NCBI GenBank assembly: GCA_963931865.1
Contig: OZ007508.1
Coordinates: 5,890,237 to 5,954,236 of the forward strand
Length of the DNA: 64,000 nt
Direction of reading: 5' to 3'
From: Axinella damicornis
Taxonomy: Eukaryota; Porifera; Demospongiae; Axinellida; Axinellidae
Part shown: piece after piece, positions 1-10,624 of the stretch
How positions within the stretch are numbered: the first letter of the stretch is position 1
Layout: the number at the start of each line of letters is the position of its first letter
The notes under the pieces: generated by a model
What the model was told of the DNA's origin: nothing
The model's input: the letters and a program-made list of their open reading frames with translations, nothing else
The model's database searches: none
Program-made: the position numbers and the translations under genes

Positions 1-1
1 T

Positions 2-340
2 GGGAAACCCATAACAAGGGAACAGTTGGTTGGCAAGCTCTGGGAGACCCTATGCTGCATTGGTATTCACAAATCATACCCTCTTGGCCACAGTTTTCGT
101 ATTGGTGCTGCCACTACCGCTGTCCAACATGGCATTCCAGAGGCCACCATTCAGCTCCCCAATAGCAGTGACTGCTTGGAGGGTCTAGCCTCGTTCCCAG
201 GCCGCGTGGGAGGCCTGGGAAAGATGCTATGGAGGGTCAGTCAGTGGCTGCCTTGGATGGAATCACAGGTGGTATCAACCCCCACCTGGATTATTCTGCC
301 GAGCAAGTCAGGATTAGGCCTCTATGATTATCCCATGTCC
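2..340 (+). pseudogene. Tyrosine recombinase relic, C-terminal part (DIRS-like), copy 1
   Basis: Degenerate 3' end of a tyrosine recombinase gene. The readable motif is GHSFRIGAATTA, here as HSFRIGAATTAVQHGIP, the HxxR box typical of DIRS-like and related recombinases. Just upstream are remnants of the KPITREQLVGKLRETL segment, in another frame. The normal Tyr-containing end is lost: after the GIPEATIQL stretch a hairpin element (about 186-225) interrupts the reading. The window cuts the 5' side. Three further copies lie at about 6440-7220, 13140-13900 and 17970-18730. Catalytic loss is inferred from frameshifts and stops. Confidence 0.7.
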
Positions 341-455
341 AGGGGAGTGAACTGCCAGCAGCTATCTACCATCTCTGTCACAATACATTCTCCTATAGTG
401 GCTGCCTCAGCCTGCCTGAACCCCAACTTAGTTAGTGCTTATGTTTATGTATTCA

Positions 456-1238
456 TTGGGGCGAGCCTGAGCGAGCCCCACATAGACGAGTTTGCTGTGA
501 ATTTTATATCTATATATATATATATCTATCGTACGTCGTGCCGTAAATCACTTCCTGCTCGTATTTTGCGTGTCATTGCGTCATGCGTTAATTCAAACCA
601 CAAACGAACTCACCATTGCAACGTCAACGACTTCGACACGAACCATGAACGGTCTACCTCAACAAGGATGGAGACTCTAGCGCACGGTGAGGGGCTAAAG
701 CATTTCATGAAGACGGGGAGAGTGCTTCAAGCGATCTCATGTCCTGCATGCAGAGCACATCATGGTGTGCATTAGCTAGCTAGCTAGCATGCATGCAGGC
801 TTTAAGCTATAAACCATCACGGTGTGTTGGACTGCTGCTTCAGCTATTGCCAGAGGATGGGAACTTGACTGGCCTGTGCTCGGTAACACTTAACTCACTG
901 TGACATGCAGTCAAGACACAGATCTGGCATCAGCAGACAATGAGAAAGTCGCCTCCGGTGGCGACAACAAAGACTGAGAGCTCTCCTAGACCTACCTACC
1001 AGACTGCTTCGGCTAACCTGATTCGCAGTTGCTGTGAAGTGCATGGGTGTACTTTTAGTGTCATAACTTCTGTGTCCTTAAGTCATGCTATGCTCTCCAT
1101 CACATTCGGATGACATGCACTGACAGTCATGCACATGCATCTGCTCCATGTAGGAACACATGCTCATGCAACTGCTCCATGCACATTCGACAACTGTACT
1201 CGCTCAGGCTCGCCCCACAATGTACTGCATTCGTCTAG
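456..1238 (+). mobile_element. Helentron-like non-autonomous element, copy 1
   Basis: The left end reads TTGGGGCGAGCCTGAGCGAG. Near the right end is the complement CTCGCTCAGGCTCGCCCC, about 20 bp inside the terminus, and the element finishes in CTAG followed by T. An internal inverted copy of the left end plus a CTRR-T terminus is the arrangement of Helitron2/Helentron elements (asymmetric terminal inverted repeats). No transposase is visible inside. The second copy is at 14191-14948, where paralogous empty sites confirm the boundaries. Confidence 0.65.
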
Positions 1239-1351
1239 TAGTCCTTGTGGTCACAATCCTATACTAGTGCATGTGAGTACGCTCACAGTCCCAATCTCAC
1301 AGTACCAATCAAGATTTCACACTTCAGCCTGTAGCTAACTAGTACTGTGCA

Positions 1352-1440
1352 GCAACTCCAAACCACTCATTTGAGAAGCACATGATGATGGATGAGATGA
1401 TGGGTAAGCTACCAAATTCAGCATGACATATTCTGAATGC
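1352..1440 (+). repeat. Exon-like cassette block 1 (recurrent)
   Basis: One of about ten copies of a short coding-looking block, CTCATTTGAGAAGCAGAG-type, followed by ATGATGGATGAGATG and a GTAAG donor-like sequence. Read as coding it gives an EEHMMDEMLG-type ending. Other copies are near 3610, 5010, 7455, 10515, 14110, 16570, 19045, 20660 and 23690. I do not recognise the protein. Confidence 0.5.
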
Positions 1441-1563
1441 ATATATGTAACAACAATTATTATAGACAACCAACATTAACACCCTGTGGAAGCCTGGCAG
1501 CTTCTACCTCATTGTATGTGGAGCTGATTAAAAAATGGTAGCACTCACTCACTAGAGTCACTG

Positions 1564-2058
1564 CAGAGGAGGTTGGCCACCGCATACGTCACGAGTAATT
1601 ATTGACTTTCTGTCATGTGACAAATGGACGGTTATTAAAAGTTATTACAAATAGCCCTACAAATAGAAGACCGTTTCTGGGGCTGCTAGGGAGTGTTCCC
1701 AGCGGGCAATCGTTGAACGCGCTTTGCAAATCGACGAGACAGCACCGAACCTCCACTCGAGTCTCGCGGGCCAGATGTTTGCGGCGTGCGTGGGGACCAT
1801 CTGGCCCGGGTGACTACTTCCACTCGTTTCTGCCATGCCGCAGCTGAATCTTGAAGGGCTCGGCCTTTTATAACGACAACAGATACCTACGCTTCCCTGT
1901 GAGTCGATATTCCAGGTGATTGCGTCGGGGCTCGATGGTGGAAACTGTCAAAATATTGTCTATGGAAGTACTGTACTTAAGATCGGTTACATTATTGGAT
2001 TACACGTGACTTTAATGAGACCTGATTAGAAAAGGTCAACCTTGGCCGTCCTCCTCTG
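1564..2058. mobile_element. hAT-like non-autonomous element
   Basis: It begins CAGAGGAGGTTGGCCA and ends in the near-complement of that sequence (TGGCCGTCCTCCTCTG). It interrupts the recurrent cassette exactly between its 'actagagtcactg' and 'gagtcacc...cactctttgc' parts, which are contiguous in other copies (for example 5217-5260). The flanks share GAGTCAC, an imperfect target duplication. CAGRG ends and an approximately 8-bp duplication suggest hAT. No transposase is present. Confidence 0.5.
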
Positions 2059-2245
2059 GAGTCACCACACTGGCACTCTTTGCATGGATATTTGAAACAA
2101 TGGTTGTTATAGCTGTCTTACAGCTGATGGGGTTGCCATGAACAACAGCTAATTACCACAGAATCTGCAAAGCTCTCTGCTCCAAATTTATCATAGGCAA
2201 GATTCTCTTTCTCTCTGTGACTGGAGCTGCAGTCACCATACTGGT

Positions 2246-2657
2246 CAGTCTAGCCACTAGCCCCTCTCCGCCCGGCTGGTCAAGCGGGCGGAGAGGGTCT
2301 AGCAAACATTGCACTTGATTGCGTTTCAACTGACCAATCAGATCTCACTGAAGCGATTCGTTCCAATTTTATTCATGACTCTCGTGGTTGTAAACCGAGC
2401 CATTCGCATGCGATCAGCCCGGTGGAGAGCGTCTAATAGCCTACATGTACACTCGAGCTAAACTAGTCCAACCTGGATGCCTCCAAGCGTACAGAACTCG
2501 TCCTCAACTCCAGCTGGCACTTCACCGGTTCACAGGTACATGTAATTGGCATTCCAGAGAAACGTGATCAAGTGCAATGTTTGCTAGACCCTCTCTAGTT
2601 GCTTCGCCGCGCGCCCGCTTGACCGGCCAGGCGGAGAGGGGCTAGCGGCTAGACTAC
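2246..2657. mobile_element. hAT-type MITE with 8-bp target duplication
   Basis: A 412-bp element with terminal inverted repeats of about 90 bp, starting CAGTCTAGCC and carrying CTAGCCCCTCTCCGCC in both arms. It is flanked by ATACTGGT on both sides (2238-2245 and 2658-2665), an exact 8-bp duplication. The host sequence is the tail block, which is uninterrupted in other copies (for example near 5450), so insertion into that block is directly shown. Confidence 0.8.
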
Positions 2658-3213
2658 ATACTGGTCTACATGTACCTGAAGACTAAACCATGTACGAGAG
2701 TGAGCACAACACTCTGCTACCAGGAAACAGGACCAAGTGGGCCCTCCATGATGGTCATGGGCAGAGACTGAACTGCATGTGTATAACAGACTCTTCATTA
2801 AAGCAACTCTGTGTGGTGGCTACTCTACTCCATTCTGCCCGGACTAGATTGTTTAAGTTACAATACCATGCACTGTGACCAACTGCAATATACACACAGT
2901 CCTCCAAACTCTAATGTTGTATTGTCTAAGTTTGTTCATTTGGCTACGTATCTACCCAACTCTGTCCCTGGCGTTGTGAACAACAAACAGTATTGATTGT
3001 CTGCCTTGCAAATGCTCTGACATCCAGCCTTTGGATGGACAGTACAAGAAAGATTCTTCGTTGGGCACTGCCCCCCATGTGTCTACCATCTGTCTACATG
3101 ATGGGCATTGCATGTGACCAGATTTCCCAGGGCTTCCCTCGCTGTATTAACATACTTCAAGCAATCAAATACTGGTGGTGGGAGTGGCCTGGGAACGAGG
3201 CTAGTAACTTAGT

Positions 3214-3432
3214 AGCAGCCTCGTACCCAGGCCCACACGCAGAATGCGGAAAAGGGCCAGGTGACACTTGGCAAAATTCCCGTGCTGATGTCAGCAGTCT
3301 TGGTTTTGGGTAGGCGAATCACGTTCATCCATTGCCAACTCTTGCATAGTAATTCATTCTGTACTGCGTGAAAAGTGTAGCCGTTTGCTGTTCTAGCCTT
3401 CAAGATTCACCACTGGTCACTCCAGTGCCTCT
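3214..3432. mobile_element. Truncated left half of the 400-bp hairpin element
   Basis: From GCCTCGTACCCAGGCC onward this matches the left half of the complete element at 55721-56120, including the internal landmarks GGCAAAATTCCCGT, GGTAGGCGAATCACGTTC and AAAAGTGTAGCCGTTTG. The right half is missing. A short end of the same family in the opposite direction (GGCCTGGGAACGAGGCTA) sits just before it at 3186-3203. Confidence 0.65.
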
Positions 3433-3609
3433 CAGTCCTAGTAAGTATATTCACACTTGGTGTGTTGGTTAGGGAAAGTCCCTGACAGCTCCTTATGGAA
3501 CTCCCTGACCATGACTCCCTGACTAGTGTGGTGCCTGTAGCTAGTATGAATACTCCGCAGCACAAGCTCCGCAGCTAGTATGAATACTCTGCAGCACAAG
3601 CTCCGCAGC

Positions 3610-4200
3610 AACTCCAAACTGCTCATTTGAGAAGCAGAGAGCACATGATGACGGATGAGATGATGGGTAAGCTACAAAATTCAGCATGACATATTGTGCA
3701 TGCATGTAAGTACACAAGGGCATAAATACATAAATACCCTGAGGAACCCTGGCAGCTTAAAACTTCCTCCATCTCATTGTGTGCACACTGCAAGACACTG
3801 GTGATGAAAGCAGCAGTGTACAGACAGAGGAGGGAGAGGTTTCTGGCAAATTAGCAATACTTCTCTGCATTCACAACACTAGTGTCAGTGCAGACTGTCT
3901 ACTACGTACGTGTGGCACAGTTTGTATGCATACAATGTACATGATGGTTGTTGTAGCTGTCTTATAGCTGCCATGAGCAGCAGCTGCATTGTGTACTAGT
4001 ACCTCAGAGACTGCAAACCTCCCTACTCCTGGACCAAATTTACCACAGGAAAGGTTCTCTTTCTCTCTGTGACTGGAGCTGCAGTCACCGTACTGGTCTA
4101 CATGTGCCTGAAGACTAAACCGTGTACGAGGGTGTGCACAACACTCTGCTACCAGGAAACAAGTCCTAGTGTGCCCTCCATGATGGTCACAGGCAGAGAC
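3610..4200 (+). repeat. Recurrent exon-like cassette (blocks 1, 2 and tail), nearly complete copy
   Basis: Block 1 (about 3610-3680), block 2 (about 3780-3980) and the tail block (about 4040-4203) occur in order. Block 2 reads DExSSVQTEEGEVS in one frame. The tail block reads GKVLFLSVTGAAVTVLVYMYL, then KTKPCTR and a stop after VTGRD: one transmembrane-like helix with a basic flank, as in a membrane-anchored C-terminus. GT/AG-like junctions separate the blocks. The set recurs at 5000-5570, 10515-11770, 16570-17160 and 23690-24200. This may be the 3' part of a duplicated gene or cargo carried with the DIRS relic. The family is not recognised. Confidence 0.5.
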
Positions 4201-4369
4201 TGAACTGAAACTGACGTGTATATAACAGACTCTTCATTAAAGCAACTCTGTGTCGTGTGGCATTTTTGTGCGCTACTCTACTCTTTAATGTGATGTTCAA
4301 GAGTTGTGACCAACTGCAATATACACACAGTCCCCCAAACTCTAAATCATGTTGTATTGTCTAAGTTTG

Positions 4370-4460
4370 TTGCCTATTTATATATCCGCTGTGGATTTAT
4401 ATATCCGTTGCGGGTTTATAAATACGTTGCGGATTTATAAGTACGATGATGATTTGGTTA
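4370..4460. repeat. AT-rich short tandem repeat
   Basis: Four to five degenerate repeats of about 21 bp of the type TTTATATATCCGTTGCGGA. No coding potential is visible. Confidence 0.6.
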
Positions 4461-4724
4461 CAGGTTCATAAATAGCGAGGCTGGCTTTACAATTACACTG
4501 CATATATATAAATAAAAGGCTGATATCTAAATACACTGTAAAATTATATAACGCAAGAAACATAATTTTGACACAAATGGCACCCCATAGTAAGTATCCC
4601 TTCCACTGTCTGAGAATGCATGTACTTTGCTATGTTCTTGCCCTTGCCACTATAAAAACAGGTTGCCCGCATGCTGCCACGTCACATACACATCTCCTAT
4701 TGGTAACCTGAACCACACACTGGG

Positions 4725-4865
4725 GATATACCTCTCTTGGCCCAAGTAATGGAAGGGATTAAGCCAAACAAGGATGTCAACCAAAGCCCCACCTCCCCAT
4801 CACTCCTCCCATTTCTCAACCAATTCAAAGCCGTCCTCGACAAACAACCCGGTTGTTTCCTGGTT
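4725..4865 (+). pseudogene. Tyrosine recombinase relic, N-terminal fragment (DIRS-like)
   Basis: A short piece matching the beginning of the recombinase segments at 6465 and 13150, with a PLLAQVMEGIKPNKD-type reading followed by SPTSPSLLPFLNQ. It ends abruptly after the Asp-Lys-Gln stretch and jumps into sequence otherwise found before block 1. Indels prevent a single frame. Confidence 0.6.
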
Positions 4866-4979
4866 TAAGTGTCATGACAGATGCATTAGCATGGATCCAT
4901 GAATATACTGTCCATGGTTTCATTACATAAACAAGGCTATGAATTACATACCCAGGAACCTGTTTATGGAATTCCTGAT

Positions 4980-5572
4980 TACACCAGTAGTATAATTACT
5001 CTGCAGAAACTCCCAACAGCTCATTTCAGCAGCAGAGGAGCACATGAGGGATGAGATGATGGGTAAGCTACCAAATTCAGCATGAAACATTCTGCATGCA
5101 TGTAACTTATGATGTGTGCACACTGCAAGCTACTGTTGATGAATGCAGCAGTGTACAGACAGAGGAGGGAGAGGCCTCAGCCAGAGCTAATTCTATTTCT
5201 CTGCATTCACAATACTAGAGTCACTGCACAGTGCAGACTGTCTACTGCACTCTTTGCATGCATACATGATGTGGTTGTTATAGCTGTCTTACAGCTGATG
5301 GGGTTGCCATGAGCACTAGGCCACCTTGGGCCTCTACATGTCATTAAAAATGTCATGTATTAGAACCACAGAGACTGCAATGCTCTCTACTCCAAATTTA
5401 ACACAGGCAAGGTTCTCTTTTTCTCTGTGACTGGAGCTGCAGTCACCGTGCTGGTCTACATGTACCTGAAGACTAAACCATGTACGAGAGTGAGCACAAC
5501 ACTCTGCTACCAGGAAACAGGACCAAGTGGGCCCTCCATGATGGTCACAGGCAGAGACTGAACTGCAAACAG
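4980..5572 (+). repeat. Recurrent exon-like cassette, copy 3
   Basis: Same order as at 3610-4200: block 1 near 5010-5060 ending in a GTAAG-like donor, block 2 near 5120-5310, tail block near 5400-5572 with the GAAVTVLVYMYL helix and the same stop. Block 2 can be read as TEEGEASARA and a hydrophobic run. Confidence 0.5.
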
Positions 5573-5861
5573 ACTGTTCTAAACATCTGTGAAAACATAA
5601 TATGTGTATAACAGACTCTTTGCTAAAGCAACTGCACTGCTGATGGATTTCATTTTTGTGCGCTATAATTATACCATTCTGCTTGGACTAATTAAAATTG
5701 TTTACGTGACAACACCATGCACTTCGATTTAGTTGTGACCAATTGCACAAATCTCAATTACGTATGTTGTACATGTATTGTCTTCATTTGTCCTGGGCAT
5801 ATGAATCTAGTTTAGATAACTATACCTAGCAAGTTTAACTGGAACATCTACACCTGAAAGC

Positions 5862-5886
5862 TTTCCCATTAGGCAGTGCTCTGCAG
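5862..5886 (-). pseudogene. METTL14 exon 9 shard in repeat copy A
   Basis: The sequence ttcccattaggcagtgctc is identical to the start of METTL14 exon 9 (24653-24671), with an adjacent ctgcag acceptor on the minus strand. The neighbouring bases (cctgaaagc, aactggaacatc) match METTL14 intron 9 (about 24505-24535). So this is METTL14 DNA with the middle of exon 9 deleted. Equivalent shards are at about 12636-12660 and 17469-17493. Confidence 0.55.
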
Positions 5887-5897
5887 CACGCATAGGA

Positions 5898-5898
<1 letters not shown>

Positions 5899-5946
<48 letters not shown>

Positions 5947-5952
5947 ACACAC
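5899..5952. repeat. Poly-C plus (AC)n tract in DIRS relic copy A
   Basis: A C homopolymer of about 33 nt runs directly into an (AC)n run. The same junction occurs at 12667-12725, 15391-15447 and 17498-17559, always just before the RNase H segment, so it belongs to the repeat unit. Lengths are prone to assembly error. Confidence 0.9.
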
Positions 5953-6204
5953 GGGTTACCATCACATAATATACCGTAGTAGTACTTAATGAATATGTAT
6001 CATGTGCTGTCCATTGTTCTGTTGTTGTATCGAACGTTCCCAATTGCTGAATACGTACTGTAGAGAATCCTCTTCAAATGTTACATATACCAGACTGCCT
6101 AAAGAATACTTACAACAGCTGGTGGACCCTCATCACCACCCCAGCTTCCACCTGCTCTAATATCAATATAGCTATAGTCCATGTTGTTCATAGCAAGAAT
6201 AATA

Positions 6205-6345
6205 AGGACCCAGACTCATGCACCTGCTGCGGTGTCTGAGGTTGAGAGAATGCTCCTGTGACTTTACTCTTGAGAGCAAACACCTCCCTGGGAATCTCCA
6301 CCTATTAGCTGATGCTTTGTCAAATTATGTATACCACTCGTCCAC
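6205..6345 (+). pseudogene. RNase H domain relic of DIRS-like retroelement, copy A
   Basis: Readable as a frameshifted form of ELMHLLRCL followed by FTLESKHLPGxLHLLADALS. HIPGxxNxLADxLSR is the hallmark of the RNase H end of DIRS-type reverse transcriptases. The reverse transcriptase proper is not present upstream. The recombinase relic follows directly downstream, the normal DIRS gene order. Confidence 0.7.
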
Positions 6346-6439
6346 TCTCACTGTCCCCAGGACCTCACTGGCTTCCTGCCCATGCCACTATATATAAAAA
6401 CAGGTTGCCCACATGCCGCCACATACACATCTCCTATTG

Positions 6440-7222
6440 GTAACCTGAACCACACACTGGGGATATGCCTCTCTTGGCCCAAGTAATGGAAGGGATTAAG
6501 CCAAACAAGGATGTCAACCAAAGCCCCACCTCCCCATCACTCCTACCATTTCTCAACCAAATCAAAGCCCTCCTCGACAAACAACCCAATGATTTTGATG
6601 ACATCACGTTGAGGTTGCATAAACAACATGTTTCTCTGGGTTTCTGGGTGCAGGTGAGGAGAGATCTGCATCCCGCCTGACAAGGGTTAACAATCCAGGC
6701 ACACATTTGAGCTTCTCAGACATTGCAGTGGACAACTCAACCCCACAGTCATGCAAGTCTGGATAAAGGTCTCCAAAACAGACCCTTTCAGTCAGGGTGG
6801 ATATATACCTTGATCGCAGCTACAACAACCTCTGTCCAGTTGCGTCAATGATGGCATACCCAACAACAAGAGGTGATGCCACTGGCCAATGGGAAACCCA
6901 TAACAAGGGAACGGTTGGTTGGCAAGCTCCGGGAGACCCTATGCTGCACTGCAAGAGCGCATGATGACATCATTGTTTTTTCATACACTCCGGCCATAGT
7001 TTTCGGATTGGTGCTGCCACCACTGCTGTCCACCTGGCATCCCAGACGCTACCATTCAGCTCCCCAATATTGGTGACCACTTGGAAGGTCAGTCAGTGGC
7101 CGCCTTGGACAGAATCAACCCCCACCTGGATTATTCTGCCAAGCTGGTCAGGATTAGGCCACACTTGCGCTATCCTCGTGCAGTCGTGCCTCGTGTGACA
7201 GACAATGGAGCGAATTTGTGAT
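6440..7222 (+). pseudogene. Tyrosine recombinase relic of DIRS-like element, copy A
   Basis: In order: PLLAQVMEGIKPNKD; SPTSPSLLPFLNQIKALL; an EICIPPD stretch; VWIKVSKTDPFSQG; YNNLCPVASMMAYPTTRGD; GKPITRERLVGKLRETLCC; a damaged GHSFRIG box; then SAKLVRIRP. These are the successive conserved blocks of DIRS-type recombinases. Frames shift at least three times. An ancestral SFRIGAATTA box is interrupted here by a 25-nt change (gcaagagcgcatgatgacatc), unlike copies B and C. Confidence 0.75.
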
Positions 7223-7224
7223 AG

Positions 7225-7705
7225 TTTTGAGACGTTTTACAAGTATTGAGATTATTCTACACTTCAGGAAACCCCATATAATGAACTGCCAGAAGCTATC
7301 TACCCATCTCTGCATGTCACAAGACATTTTCCAACAGTGGTCCTAGTATTTTCACACTTGGCAGGCAGGTTATTGGTTAGGAAAACTCCCTGACCCTAGC
7401 CTATGAAGATAGTGTGGTGGGGTGGACACCTGTAGTTAGTATATATAATGTGCATCAACTCCAAACTGCTCATTTGAGAAGCAGAGAGCACATGACGATG
7501 GTAGTCCTGTGTTGACATAATATGTAAACATATTACGTAAGTCTTACGACAATGAATGTATTTCTACCATTAGGTCATGTCCTATGTTTTTTAAGAGTAC
7601 TTATTAACTCTTAATGACTGCAAAAGCCGTCATGAGCTCCCATAAGCCCATAACAATTTATATGGGGGCTGTAATACTAGGCATTATATTAGGGTTTTTG
7701 CTTCC
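7225..7705. repeat. Non-coding tail of the DIRS relic unit, copy A
   Basis: Sequence shared with 13905-14190 plus 14949-15145, and with 18722-19320: 'gttttgagacgttttac', 'cattttccaacagtggtcctag', 'atgtaaacatattacgtaag', 'gggctgtaatactaggc'. No genes are visible. It supplies the empty sites used to define the Helentron-like and TTAA insertions. Confidence 0.7.
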
Positions 7706-7709
7706 TTAA

Positions 7710-8851
7710 GGTTACGGGATCGTCGCGCGATGGGCGTGGCCAGACAATTTCTTCAACCCTGTCTTTCTCGCACAGAAAGTAAGCTAGCGAAATCAAACTT
7801 ACTGGACACAAAGCAGGGAGGGTAGTCAACATGCAGACCAAACATCATTATAGCAGCTCGCACTGTAGCCGTCATACGCTGGTTAAATCGATTCCAGCAA
7901 ACTACCGTATAGCGCTTAAATTTCGCGGGTCTAAATTTTCGCGAATTTCGCGAATTACAGGTCATTCATTATTTCAATGAAAATTTTGACAATACAGCTA
8001 TGCGGACAGTATTCCAGCGCACGCGCGCGACACTGGTCACAGCTAGCTTGATGGCTCTGTTTGTGTACTTCAACAGTGAGGATGGACAGTAGTCGAAGTG
8101 TAAGCTTCCGGATCCACATGGAGAGTTCTCCCAAGAGGTACCATCTGACATGTGCGGTATCTGCCAATACTGAAGCTGCCAGCTCGATCCGGCGAAGGTT
8201 AGGGGAACGCCCAGGTATCTGAAAACGAACTCTGAGAGCGTCGAAGTGGGGAAGAGAGTGTCGCAGAATACAATGCACCGACGAAGTGGTCTGTGGTATC
8301 TAGTTGAGCTCAGCGTGCACGGAAGTCTTCAAGTGCAGTATCAGGTACACCATGACCACGCCCATTGTGTGGGCGTGGCGTTTTACCGCGAATTCGCGAA
8401 ATTTTTTCAACGAAATGTTCTCGAAGAGCAATTCGCAAAAATTTAGACCCGCGAAATATAAGCGCCATACGGTATTCACCAAAAATCTCCAGTGCAAAGA
8501 CCGCCAGCAACTCGATTCTACTGTTGGGAGACACGCCATAGGAAGCTCTAGGGCGGGACGTAAGCGTTTTGTGGCTAGGTTGAGCAGTCCTCGAAAGAAC
8601 GACTCTTGAGTGCGAATAACCGCCATCTTGACTCCCCTCTTTGGAATACAGCGTCGTATAACTTCAGAACGGTCATCTGTATTTACAAAAACGCTTCGTC
8701 TGGCCCTTTCTATACTGTTTGTGCCTATTTCAACACGGTCTTCCAAGTCCAGGTCGGATCACACGGCTTTCTTTTTGGTGACAAAAAAACTATGAAATAG
8801 CGCTTAATTAAGTATACGGTGCGCGTATCCGCGCGCAGGGATCCCGTAACC
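7710..8851. mobile_element. TTAA-flanked 1.1-kb element (piggyBac-like, non-autonomous) with nested MITE
   Basis: Starts GGTTACGGGATC and ends GATCCCGTAACC, flanked by TTAA (7706-7709 and 8852-8855). Paralogous positions 15145-15148 and near 19310 have a single TTAA with the same flanks, so this is a precise insertion. Inside is a second palindromic unit (about 7902-8474) with ends TACCGTATAGCGC and a shared AATTTCGCGGGTCTAAATTT arm, inserted at TA. No transposase-like frame is recognised. Confidence 0.8.
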
Positions 8852-9224
8852 TTAAGCTGTTCCTTAAGCTTTATGACAATGAATGTACATTTCAGTCAAT
8901 CATCCACTGACAGGTGTAGAGGTATGACAATGAATAAGATAGTGGTTGCTATGGGGTCATCTTATGCAAGCTATAATTAACTTCATGAAGTAAATAATAT
9001 TATTCATAGTTACATGTACCATTGATTCATGAAGGAGTATATAGGTAGTAAGCTGGAGCTGCAAATGTAAGCTACGCATACATGTACATATACGGACATT
9101 CAACAAGTAAGGGGTTCCAAACTATCTTGGGAATTGAGGCATCTTCACATATACCATGATGATGACGTCATCCCATAGAAGCACAGGTGAGTATTTACCG
9201 CATATACCACTCCTGAGTCAGCAT

Positions 9225-9292
9225 ATATACCACATGAGCATATATACCACCTGAGGTGGTATATATATATGCTGACTCAGGATGCAGACAGC
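9225..9292. repeat. Imperfect hairpin
   Basis: CCTGAGTCAGCATATATACCA and its complement flank a second short stem around CACCTGAGGTGG. This is a short palindromic repeat with no coding content. Confidence 0.6.
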
Positions 9293-9305
9293 AAATTGAA
9301 GCGCT

Positions 9306-10115
9306 GTAAGTAGTTAAGAAAGGCTATCACGCCTGGCCTCCTTCACGAACACGCAAAGCCAATGACACAGCTCAGCCATATTGCTAGTGCAAAGCTCTTC
9401 AACGGGCCATTTCTCGTTGCTACGCTCACAAAATGAAGCGTTGTATGCCAGAAAGTAGTTGATAAAGGCTACGTGGTGTATAGGGCTTTCCGTCAACACG
9501 CCTGGCCTCCTTCACGAACACACAAAGCCAATGACACAGCTCAGCCATATCGCTAGTGCAAAGCTCTTCAACGGGCCATTTCTCGTTGCTACGCTCACAA
9601 AATGAAGCATTGTATGCCAGAGAGTAGTTGATAAAGGCTACGTGGTGTATAGGGCTTTCCGTCAACACGCCTGGCCTCCTTCACGAACATGCAAAGCCAA
9701 TGACACAGCTCAGCCATATCGCTAGTGCAAAGCTCTTCAATGGGCCATTTCTCGTTGCTACGCTCACAAAATGAAGCGCTGTATGCCAGAAAGTAGTTGA
9801 TAAAGGCTACGTGGTGTATAGGGCTTTCCGTCAACACGCCTGGCCTCCTTCACGAACACGCAAAGCCAATGACACAGCTCAGCCACTGGCGCTAGTGCAA
9901 AGCACTTCGATGGGGCATTTCTCATCGCTACGCTCGTTTCGCTCCTCTTCCCACGACATGAACACACGAACAGCCCACTCAGTAGATTTCTGCGTGTTTT
10001 TCACAACGATTGGCTTCTTAGCAGCTTCGATTTCCTGCTTGAAATTGTAGCTAGCAAAACGTTGCTTCGGTTGTTTCTTCTTCGGGTTTGGTCGAGGGCT
10101 TCTTTTCAGGGACAA
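9306..10115 (-). pseudogene. Crypton-like/DUF3504-type recombinase fragment with 169-bp tandem repeat
   Basis: On the minus strand the readable order is RSPRPNPKKKQPKQRFAS, KNTQKSTEWAVRVFMSWEEER, MAELCHWLCVFVKEARR and DGKPYTPRSLYQLLSGIQRF. This is the N-terminal SAM-like core-binding region of Crypton-type recombinases and the domesticated DUF3504 family (ZMYM/QRICH1/KCTD relatives). The second half is present in several head-to-tail copies (about 9314-9900) with a period of 169 bp. Because 169 is not a multiple of three, each copy is in a different frame. The catalytic domain is absent. Confidence 0.65.
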
Positions 10116-10314
10116 AGTCGTCCTCTGTGAATTGGGAACAACCTTTTCGAGCAGCCGCGCCTACGATCATGGCAAAAACTGGAGAGCTAGAGAGAGACTC
10201 AGAGATAGCTAGCTCACACTGTAGTAACATTCAAATTCAAATCACCGGAAATGCACATGATGTCACTGCAATTTTGTTACGCAATGCCACGCAATGACGT
10301 CATCGTCACGGTAT

Positions 10315-10495
10315 ATATTATATGAACCATAGTAAAAATCGGTGTATATGCCAAATATACTAACCTCGACCGAGGTCATCGGAAGTTGCTGCTAGATATA
10401 CCCTTCGGCTTGGAGTATATCTAGCAGCAAACTTCCTCTGACCTCGGTTTCAGGTAGTATATTTGGCATATACACCTATGGTTTATATAATACAT
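10315..10495. mobile_element. Palindromic MITE
   Basis: The arms GGTGTATATGCCAAATATACT and complement, and GCTGCTAGATATAC and complement, meet around 10405-10412, making a long hairpin. A right half-copy lies at about 20565-20640 (CTAGCAGCCTC...TTTGGCATATACACC). No coding content. Confidence 0.75.
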
Positions 10496-10514
10496 GTAGT
10501 ATAAGTACTGTGCA

Positions 10515-10590
10515 ACAACTCTGAACAGCTCATTTAAGCAGCAGAGGAGCACATGAACATGGATGAGATGTTGGGTAAGTTACCTAATCA
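10515..10590 (+). repeat. Recurrent cassette block 1
   Basis: AACAGCTCATTTAAGCAGCAG, then GATGAGATGTTGG and a GTAAGT donor-like sequence, as in the other copies. It is separated from its block 2 (about 11335-11560) by the inserted element at about 10625-11320. Confidence 0.5.
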
Positions 10591-10624
10591 CATACTTATA
10601 TAGTTGCCATACATTTACTCCCAT

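Noticed and set aside
26..775. A 249-codon frame spanning the recombinase relic and the Helentron-like end
   Set aside because: Only the GHSFRIGAATTA part is protein-like; the rest crosses a hairpin element and a second transposon end.
9306..9900. CRISPR-like array
   Set aside because: Head-to-tail 169-bp copies without unique spacers, in animal DNA; a simple tandem duplication.
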